A stretch of 64,000 bases of DNA from Mesobacillus foraminis. GTDB lineage: Bacteria; Bacillota; Bacilli; Bacillales; Cytobacillaceae. The notes under the pieces are model-generated. The model did no database searches. It saw only the letters and a program-made list of their open reading frames with translations, and had not been told where the DNA came from. How positions within the stretch are numbered: position 1 is the first letter of the stretch; each line of letters opens with the position of its first letter. This document shows, piece by piece, positions 57,915 to 64,000 of this stretch. A program made the position numbers and the translations under genes. The stretch lies in NCBI RefSeq assembly GCF_004340465.1, contig NZ_SLVV01000018.1:1-64000 (forward strand), given 5' to 3'.

Positions 57915-58195
57915 TTACATCAGCCGATTCTCAGAGGAGGAAATTATTTTCTCACCAATAGCAACATAAAGATCATTAAGAAAGTTTTGGAAATCTATAT
58001 GAAGATCGGCATACAAGGACACTATAGCAACTTCATCCCCTTTACTTTGGAGGATAGAAACAAGTAACTCGTCTAGGGCTTTTAGAAACGGTTTGTGGTG
58101 TTCCTCAATTTTAACGAACTCTATAGTTGCTTCTATATAGGCTTTTTTTGCGCTAATAAATTGTAACTTGACAAATCAACAATAGAAGAGTGCAT
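57915..58195 (-). pseudogene. Unknown 93-residue protein, one-base frameshift in A-run
   Basis: Reading from ATG 58195 gives MHSSIVDLSSYNLLAQKK. The frame that follows, AYIEATIEFVKIEEHHKPFL and then LDELLVSILQSKGDEVAIVS, has no start codon of its own. Adding one A to the A7 run at about 58143-58149 joins them to a 93-residue protein ending SSSENRLM. It is mostly helical; family unknown. Confidence 0.5.
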
Positions 58196-58232
58196 TTTCT
58201 CCAAAACGACTCTTCTACAGTGAAACAGCCAT

Positions 58233-58619
58233 TCACTCAATATTAAATATTACATAGGAATTTGTTTCAAAGGCATTTACTCTATATATGTTACGCTTAT
58301 CAAAATCTAACACCTTGGGAATAAACCCTTTTTTCACAAGAGAACTTACTGCTTTTTTTTACAGTGCTAAGACCAAGGCCAGTATTTACACGGATGTGAG
58401 ATTCTGTTACCTTACATAGCCCATCGGGTGATTTTTTGTAGTACTCGCCCAAGATATGAGTTCAAAAAGCACCTCTTTCTCTGTTGAACTAAGAAAATGG
58501 CACCTCCTCAATGCATCAGGAATCAACGTGAAATTCCCTTGGTGCTCCCAAACCATCTTTTCCCCCACCTTTAGTTCCCCAAGTTTAACATTGAGGTTGT
58601 GAACCGGCCTATTTATCAT
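58233..58619 (-). pseudogene. Winged-helix (replication/regulatory type) protein, two frameshifts
   Basis: MINRPVHNLNVKLGELKVGE begins the frame at 58619. After TEKEVLFELISWA a base is missing, and YYKKSPDGLCKVTESHIRVN continues in the next frame. An extra A in the A8 run after STVKK shifts again to AVSSLVKKGFIPKVLDFDKR and an end at 58233-58235. The core STVKKAVSSLVKKGFI is a typical winged-helix recognition region of plasmid/phage-type regulators. Inactive in this form. Confidence 0.6.
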
Positions 58620-59364
58620 AGTATCTAAAAAACTCTTTCATTAATTTCCCCTTTTTGAAATTTTAAAGCTAAATATAAGCTCCATTTTCGTATACGTCCC
58701 CCAATTATATCAGTTAAGGTCTCGCACCATCATTTTAATAAAACTTTCACTAGGGTAAAATCAAACCATTTGCCCTAAAAACATTGATTTCCTAGGCACT
58801 GGGGGGGTTATTAAAAATATAGAGAGTAAAAAAATTTAATTTTATCCGTTCAGCAGCCGCCAAATAAACAGTATGCAAAGAGGTTGCCTGAGCCATTAAC
58901 GAAAGTGTCGCTAGTAAATTTAGGATTCAGCATATTATTATGAAAATCATCTTCCCTTTTTATTTCTTTGGACCGTAATGGCAGATTTTCTTTTTCGTCT
59001 GTCTGATTGGCTTCGAACAAGGAAGGCTAATCTTTTAAGCCTATTACGGTAATTAAGCTCCCTTTGAACCAGCAAAACGAAAACGTGTTATAAAGTACCT
59101 TTAAAAAGGAATTAGGTGCAGATAGCAAATATTTAATGCTAAAACTTATCGTTTTATTATTTTAAATCATAAGCGAATAGAAATATATCTCCTTCCCCTT
59201 AACCCTCCCCTCCCTATATCGTAATAAAATAAAGAGCTGAATTTCATATAACGGTGGTTATCAACAGTGAAAATTATGGTTAGTAAACAACTAATTTGCT
59301 CCATTAATTCTATAGGAGCTTGTCATACCTTTAGAGGGCATCACTTTAGAGGAGGATGTTTTCT
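58620..59364. other. Gene-free AT-rich stretch upstream of integrase
   Basis: No supported gene. Its right end carries the AGAGGAGGA site of the integrase remnant. Confidence 0.4.
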
Positions 59365-60476
59365 ATGGGACAAATAAAAAAGGAAGGTTTGAGTTGGTAT
59401 TTTGTAGTGGAACTTGAGACCGATCCGCTTACTGGTAAGCGGAAGCGTAAAAAACAGCGGGGTTTTAAACAAAAAAAGATGCTGAAAAAGCACTCGCTTT
59501 AGTAGAAGCTGAGGTATATAAGGGAACATTTTTTGAACCCACAAGTGTTCATTTAGCAGTGCATCTCCAAGACTGGTTTAAAAGTAAGAGAACTAGTATC
59601 AGCATCCAAACTGCTGATACCTATGAGGCTTACATGAGAAACGGGATATACCCTATATCGGGCATATTCCAATATCCCAACTGACTCCAATCCTTTTACA
59701 AAACTTAGTAAATGATTAAAAGAAGAAAGTCTAGCGAGCTCCAGTATTAAGAAAGTCTATAACATAATCAAAGGCTGTTTAGATTATGCAGTAAATATGG
59801 AGCTACTCCCTTCTAACCCTATTACAAAGATTCATTTACCAAAGGATCCGAGGAAAGAAATTTCGGTTTGGGAAGTAGATGAAGTAAAGGAGTTTTTAAA
59901 GGTAGCCACTATAGACCGTCTTTATCCTGCTTTTCAAATAGCAATTACTACAGGAATACGACGGGGAGAGATTTTGGGGTTACGCTGGAAAGATGTAGAT
60001 CTTGATAAGGGTGTTTTATTTATTAGGCAAACACTCAGCAAAGACGGAAAAGTTTTCTAAGTGGCGCTAAAACCGAGTCGAATGTACGCAGCATAAAGCT
60101 TCCTAATGAAACGATTCTGGTCCTTAAAAAACAAAAAACACAAGTTATAAAAGAGAAGTTGAGTTGTGGTCCTGAATATGTAGATCATGATCTTGTAATA
60201 TGTACGTCTAAAGGAACACCTGTTAATCCCGAGAACTTGAAGCGTACTTTTCAAAGGTTAATCAAAGAAGCGGGCGTTCAACCGATCAGGTTTCATGATT
60301 TACGTCATACACACGCCACTATGCTCCTCGCAAGTGGCAAACAAGCAAAAGTGATCTCTGAACGGCTAGGGCATAGTAATATCAAAACAACATTAGATAT
60401 TTACTCGCACGTTCTACCGAATATGCAAGAAGAGACTGCTCATCAAATTGACGCTCTTTTAACAAAATCAAACTAA
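59365..60476 (+). pseudogene. Phage/ICE-type tyrosine integrase, at least four frameshifts
   Basis: A strong AGAGGAGGA site and ATG at 59365 start MGQIKKEGLSWYFVVELETD, an AP2-like arm-binding domain. Breaks are visible at an A-run after GFK (about 59475), at an A-run after YMR (about 59640), at GATTAAAAG (about 59715), and at TTTTC after KDGKV (about 60057). Each is mended by adding one base. The restored protein has ITTGIRRGEILGLRW (catalytic Arg), FHDLRHTHATMLL, ERLGHSNIKTT and DIYSHV (Tyr), so it was a complete integrase. It ends about 120 bases from a tRNA-Val 3' fragment, the usual place for the attachment site of such elements. Confidence 0.88.
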
Positions 60477-60547
60477 AAGAGGCTATGGCACCAAAATGGC
60501 ACCAGCTATATAATTGGAGACATTTTGGGTGCCTTGTCTAAAATAAA

Positions 60548-60591
60548 AAAAAGCCCGAAACCCTTATCATGTAAGGTTTTCAAGGCTTTTT
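60548..60591. terminator. Bidirectional terminator between integrase and att remnant
   Basis: AAAAAGCC (60548-60555) pairs with GGCTTTTT (60584-60591), with an inner AACCTT-type stem. A-run and T-run on the two sides allow termination in both directions. Confidence 0.8.
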
Positions 60592-60598
60592 CCTAGGA

Positions 60599-60645
60599 TG
60601 ATTCCGACTGGGCTCGAACCAGCGACCTCTACCCTGTCAAGGTAG
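60599..60645 (-). tRNA. 3' fragment of tRNA-Val(GAC), attachment-site remnant
   Basis: On the minus strand the fragment runs from the anticodon stem CTACC, loop TTGACAG (anticodon GAC), stem GGTAG, through the T-arm (GGTTCGAGCCC) to the acceptor 3' strand CGGAATCA. The 5' half (acceptor 5' strand, D-arm) is absent, so it is not a functional tRNA gene. Integrases of this type target tRNA 3' ends and leave such copies. The 8-base CCTAGGAT occurs on both sides (60592-60599 and 60653-60660). Confidence 0.8.
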
Positions 60646-60711
60646 ACAAATGCCTAGGATTATATCAGAATAAGTTTAAAAATGTTAATATAAAAGGCTC
60701 TATTTCTATGG

Positions 60712-61075
60712 TTATATTATATAAACAGATGTATTTGGTGGCAACATACTTGGTTTTGGCACCAGTCTGCCATCAACTTGCCCCCATTCCAATGGAGCCA
60801 GCCATACACCTTTGCTCCAGATGCTCCTTATGAACGTCATCGTTTGGTTAATACTTAAATTCCCATTTGATTTAAAATGTTCTTTAAATTGTAATAACTC
60901 TTCCCTTGAAAGTGTGATTCCTTTCCCCATCTTTTCATGCTCCGGATCCCAATCCCTTATCGTACTTGGGTTCACAATCATTCCAACTGATAAGATTAAG
61001 TTCCTTTTTCCAACCTTTTGGACCATCTGAAACAACCCCAAACGTTTCTTTAATTTCGAATTTAATGTTTGCCAT
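60712..61075 (-). pseudogene. YdbC/PC4-like single-stranded nucleic-acid-binding protein, frameshifted
   Basis: ATG at 61075 with AGGGGGC upstream starts MANIKFEIKETFGVVSDGPK, then GWKKELNLISWND, the PC4/YdbC fold. After EPKYD two bases are missing (about 60960) and IRDWDPEHEKMGKGITLSRE continues in another frame. The usual end after ELLQFKEHFKSN is followed by a further ~55 in-frame residues. Bacterial members bind single-stranded DNA or RNA. Confidence 0.75.
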
Positions 61076-61167
61076 AAAAATGCCCCCTTTAATGCTACTA
61101 ACTATCTCTACTATACCTTTTTGACCCGTCGCATCAAAACAAATAAAAACAGGAGGACAAAACAACA

Positions 61168-61853
61168 TGCAAAGTTTTAAATATGGAAACACTATTATTG
61201 ATTATTCAGTTGAATACATTAAAGGTAAGAAAGATGTTTTACTTTCGGTTTGCCTAACGGATGAGTAAAACTTGTTGCTCCAGAAGGCATTGAGTTTGAT
61301 AAGTTGAATAAGAAAAAGCTCCCTAGATACTAAGGAAAAAGTAGGAGCTTGGTGAGGTTGCTGCTCCATCATCTCCAAAGGCGCTTGACAGTGGAGAAAA
61401 ATTCCCTTATTTAGGACGTCATTATCGGCTAAAAGTACATAAAAGCGAATGGTTGAAAAAAACAACCCTTCAGTGTAAGTATAGTCGGTTTATTGCATTC
61501 TAACATACATGATACCGAAAGAAGATTCGAATTGAGCCAACTTTTTAAAGAGTGGTTTGTCAAACAAGGGAATAAAAAAATATTAGAAAGCTTTGAAATA
61601 TATTACCCTAAATGCAACTAGAGCCTTCAAGAGTTGCCATTTAGGAGCAGAAGAAACGGTGGAGAACATGTGCTAATGATTGGGGCAATGCATTAAATTG
61701 GAGTCTTATGATGATCCTATGTCCGTTATACATTATGTACTGGTACATGAATTAGCTCACATAAAGCACATGGACCACTAAACCGATTGTTGGCAATTCG
61801 TTAAGTTTATTCTTCCCAAATTACGAATAGAGAAAAGAGTGGTTACGAGTTAA
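61168..61853 (+). pseudogene. YgjP/M48-type zinc metallopeptidase, heavily decayed
   Basis: Starts MQSFKYGNTIIDYSVEYIKG and then breaks into several frames. Recognisable pieces are PYLGRHYRLKVHKSEWLKK and, near the end, VLVHELAHIKHMDH followed by an in-frame stop and WQFVKFILPKL. HELAH plus a downstream His is the zinc site of the YgjP family, which often accompanies restriction systems. Several frameshifts make it inactive. Confidence 0.7.
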
Positions 61854-61882
61854 TGGCCCTACACTGCTTTGTAAATTAAAAG

Positions 61883-61911
61883 AGGTACCTTAATAAAGAG
61901 TACCTTTTTTC
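61883..61911 (+). terminator. Terminator after the metallopeptidase remnant
   Basis: AGGTAC (61883-61888) pairs with GTACCT (61900-61905), followed by a run of T. Confidence 0.65.
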
Positions 61912-61934
61912 CCTTTTATTCAGTTATAGCTGTT

Positions 61935-62729
61935 TTACTCATCCAAGAAATCTTGCACTTTCTCGTTATAGAGGTATAATGGCTTTTTAACCACTCCTAG
62001 ACCTTTTTCAATCATAATGTCCACTATTCCAGTCCCGTTCATTAAAATAATAGGAACAGCCCCTTGTTGGAATGAAATTGCAGTTGCCTGAGAGGTGAAA
62101 TCGGAAGTTGTAAAAAATATTCCTTGTTCATATGTACCCTGTATTGCACCTCGAAACTGTTGAATTTCTCTTCGACCTACATTCCCTTGCCACCTTTTAC
62201 ATTGAAAAGCGACATTCATTGTAGCAAGTCCAATCTTTAACCTACCGTAGCCATCAATTCCTCCATCGGGACCAACATCAGTAACAGCTAAGCTGACAAA
62301 CCCGTATACTTGGAGTAATTTTTTTGCAAACTCTTCAAACTGTCTAGGGGTTAATTCATGAAGCTTATCCAATAACTGCGACTTAAAATCTTCTTCGTAG
62401 TCTTCATAGAGTTCAACTAAATTCACCGGAGCTGACGGTGTCGTAATAGGTGATTGTACACGGTTCCTTCCCTTCTCTGTTATTCCCCAAATTCCCCTTT
62501 GAGGACTATACATATCTCCACTATCAACCAGCTTCTGCCTTACCCACTGAATGCGATTAGTCCATTTATTACCACCGGATTCCATTCTCTCATCAATATC
62601 TTCCTGAGTAATAGTTGGAAATTTATTTGTCACTAATGGATATATTTCTTTGGGCGTTCCCTGTCCACCTAAATAGACTAGCACTTCCAGTAAAGGTATC
62701 TCTATGTCAGATTGTTTCGGCATAACCAT
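61935..62729 (-). CDS. Mrr-type type IV restriction endonuclease
   Basis: 264-residue intact protein. The N-terminal Mrr_N winged helix shows LLEVLVYLGGQGTPKEIYPL and GIWGITEKGR. The C-terminal Mrr catalytic domain has LTPRQFEEFAKKLLQVYGF, the PD-(D/E)xK core GPDGGIDGYG (~154-163) and FQCKRWQGNVGRREIQQFRG (~175-194). Mrr enzymes cut methylated DNA. The ATG is preceded by GGGGATGAG. No methyltransferase is adjacent, as expected for type IV. It is the only fully intact gene between the decayed integrase and the right-hand unknown gene. Confidence 0.9.
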   Translation of the reverse strand: MVMPKQSDIEIPLLEVLVYLGGQGTPKEIYPLVTNKFPTITQEDIDERMESGGNKWTNRIQWVRQKLVDSGDMYSPQRGIWGITEKGRNRVQSPITTPSAPVNLVELYEDYEEDFKSQLLDKLHELTPRQFEEFAKKLLQVYGFVSLAVTDVGPDGGIDGYGRLKIGLATMNVAFQCKRWQGNVGRREIQQFRGAIQGTYEQGIFFTTSDFTSQATAISFQQGAVPIILMNGTGIVDIMIEKGLGVVKKPLYLYNEKVQDFLDE

Positions 62730-62936
62730 AAACTCATCCCCATGTATAAAAACTTTATTCTTTATTTGTTTAAAAAAGCTAATTTTTCCGTCAGATGCTT
62801 AGGGTTTTACCTTTTTATTTCAAAAACAAAAAAAGACCCTTTTACATCTTATATTTTAATATGTAAAGAAAAAAACGCCTTCGTATTAGGGAGACATTTG
62901 GATTTTCATTTTTAAAATAGGTAGGTCTTTAGTATC

Positions 62937-63110
62937 CTACAGCAAGCAATCAAGACTAATTTTATATCCACTCGCTTTTAAGCCTTTTGCCAATTTTAGC
63001 TCCCAACCTTATGAAGAATTAAAATGAGTATAAATCACCTCAGCAATATCTGTCGGTATTTCTAATTGTCCAAAAGGATTATCTTTAACCATTACTAAAA
63101 CATTTTGCAT
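62937..63110 (-). pseudogene. Short open frame with in-frame stop
   Basis: From ATG 63110 the frame reads MQNVLVMVKDNPFGQLEIPT and meets a stop at 63009-63011. It continues in frame as GWELKLAKGLKASGYKISLD to a TAG at 62937-62939. Possibly a small decayed gene; no family recognised. Confidence 0.3.
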
Positions 63111-63112
63111 AC

Positions 63113-63180
63113 CTGATAGTCATTAATTGTTGGGGCAAAAATCCGCACAATTTTAAATAACTGTGCGGCAAAATTATTAA
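63113..63180 (+). repeat. Solo 3' end of the recombinase unit (third copy scar)
   Basis: GATAGTCATTAAT, then CCGCACA (63143-63149) pairing with TGTGCGG (63162-63168), matches the end of both recombinase units from the stop codon through the hairpin. The recombinase gene itself is absent. Same orientation as the other two. Confidence 0.75.
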
Positions 63181-63327
63181 AAAAGATTTTAAACATATTG
63201 GCAATTGTTACAACTGTTTTATAATTAATAGGTTCCATTAATGATTTTTTGTAATTGTAATAAAAAAATTGGGAACAACTTAAGCCACCGAATTTTTAAA
63301 ATATTTAACTACTCTTATGTCTTAGGA

Positions 63328-63900
63328 CTAAATAATTGAAGACAGTGGGATTTTTGGCACGAAATCAATCACATCGGTTTGCCCACTTAACAAAATTTGT
63401 AAACCAACTCCAGTAGCCCAGCTTGCTGGCATAGTTGACTGATTTATAAAGCCAGCATAATATCTTTGTTCATCAGTTCGTACAATAAAAATTACTAAAT
63501 TATTTACTAAACCTAATGTATCTACATCTTCAGCACTCTTACATGATACCGGGACTGTCGGAAAGCCTGTTCTACTTGTCCAAGCAGGGTGTCGTAAAGT
63601 ATGCTGATTGGTTATTCTATAATCATTTCTTCCAGGTCGCGGATCAAAAGTAATTAATTCTACATCAGCAGGATTTCCTAACGAAATGGCGGAAATTTTT
63701 ATAACATCTCTACTTAAATGGTCTGTTGGCTTATATGATCTTGTTCCATATTGTAAAAAGCGGGTTAAAACCGCCTGATCAATTTTTAGATTGATATAAG
63801 TTTGTCCTCCTCCACCTTCAACTGTCCCAGGAGGTCTATCAATATTCCATAGGTCCCCTGGATTCATTTTCTTATAAAGAATAGATTCGATCATACTCAT
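63328..63900 (-). CDS. Unrecognised 190-residue protein
   Basis: Intact gene with AAAGGGGG upstream of ATG 63900. It starts MSMIESILYKKMNPGDLWNI and continues RPPGTVEGGGGQTYINL. The middle has an Arg/His-rich stretch (RPGRNDYRITNQHTLRHPAW) and the end is strand-rich (YYAGFINQSTMPASWATGVG). I do not recognise the family. Neighbourhood with Mrr suggests a defence or DNA-binding role, for instance a target-recognition or nuclease domain, but no catalytic motif is clear. Confidence 0.65.
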   Translation of the reverse strand: MSMIESILYKKMNPGDLWNIDRPPGTVEGGGGQTYINLKIDQAVLTRFLQYGTRSYKPTDHLSRDVIKISAISLGNPADVELITFDPRPGRNDYRITNQHTLRHPAWTSRTGFPTVPVSCKSAEDVDTLGLVNNLVIFIVRTDEQRYYAGFINQSTMPASWATGVGLQILLSGQTDVIDFVPKIPLSSII

Positions 63901-64000
63901 ATGATTTTTCCCCCTTTTATAAATACAGGAATATTTTACCTTGAATCTTTAAAAAATAAAAATAAAAGGCTTAAACATTTTTTACGGATGATGAATTTAT

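Noticed and set aside
60599-60645. Functional tRNA gene
   Set aside because: Acceptor 5' strand and D-arm are missing, so only the 3' part exists.

Overview
The window comes from a low-GC, Gram-positive, spore-former-type bacterium (Bacillaceae). This rests on strong AGGAGG-type ribosome binding sites, frequent GTG/TTG starts, an AbrB/SpoVT-type regulator, a YdbC/PC4 homologue, and IS1182- and IS110-type transposase remnants of Bacillus type. No housekeeping gene is present, so the genus cannot be fixed. The NRPS DNA on the left is clearly more GC-rich than the AT-rich remainder.

Region 1 (1-25.5 kb, minus strand) is a lipopeptide assembly line read from right to left. A loader protein (acyl-AMP ligase, carrier, condensation) is followed by a four-module synthetase ending in an epimerase, then by a third synthetase that runs off the left edge. 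Specificity residues read by hand give acyl-Thr-Thr-Ile-(D-Xaa)-aliphatic-aliphatic-Ile, with the end of the line and any thioesterase outside the window. The loader and second synthetase meet inside a C-A linker, in different frames.

Region 2 (25.7-36.6 kb) is a class II lanthipeptide locus divergent from the NRPS. On the plus strand it has a mersacidin-type precursor, LanM and a C39-peptidase LanT. Facing it on the minus strand is an immunity/regulation operon: a CylR2-like repressor, a membrane protein, a small-multidrug-export protein, a GPP34 protein, LanF-LanE-LanG, a 31-residue membrane peptide that is easily missed, and an AbrB-like regulator. The precursor core has a variant lipid-II-type motif (CTWTKDC) and a Trp/Ser/Cys tail. 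A free-standing 2-oxoglutarate dioxygenase of the isoleucine-hydroxylase type follows at 36.9 kb.

Region 3 (37.7-64 kb) is a mobile and defence island. It holds two direct copies of a tyrosine-recombinase unit (one intact, one frameshifted) and a solo 3'-end scar of the same unit 20 kb away. A coupled GNAT-like/unknown pair lies between the two copies. Beyond them are an FRG-domain protein, a DUF262-HNH (GmrSD-like) protein with a serine recombinase, IS1182 and IS110 remnants, a three-gene ABC-3C-type conflict system, a decayed integrase beside a 3' tRNA-Val fragment (an old attachment site), a decayed YgjP-type metallopeptidase, an intact Mrr-type restriction protein and an unrecognised 190-residue protein. 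Many island genes are broken by single-base changes, mostly losses in short homopolymers, while the biosynthetic half is almost entirely intact.
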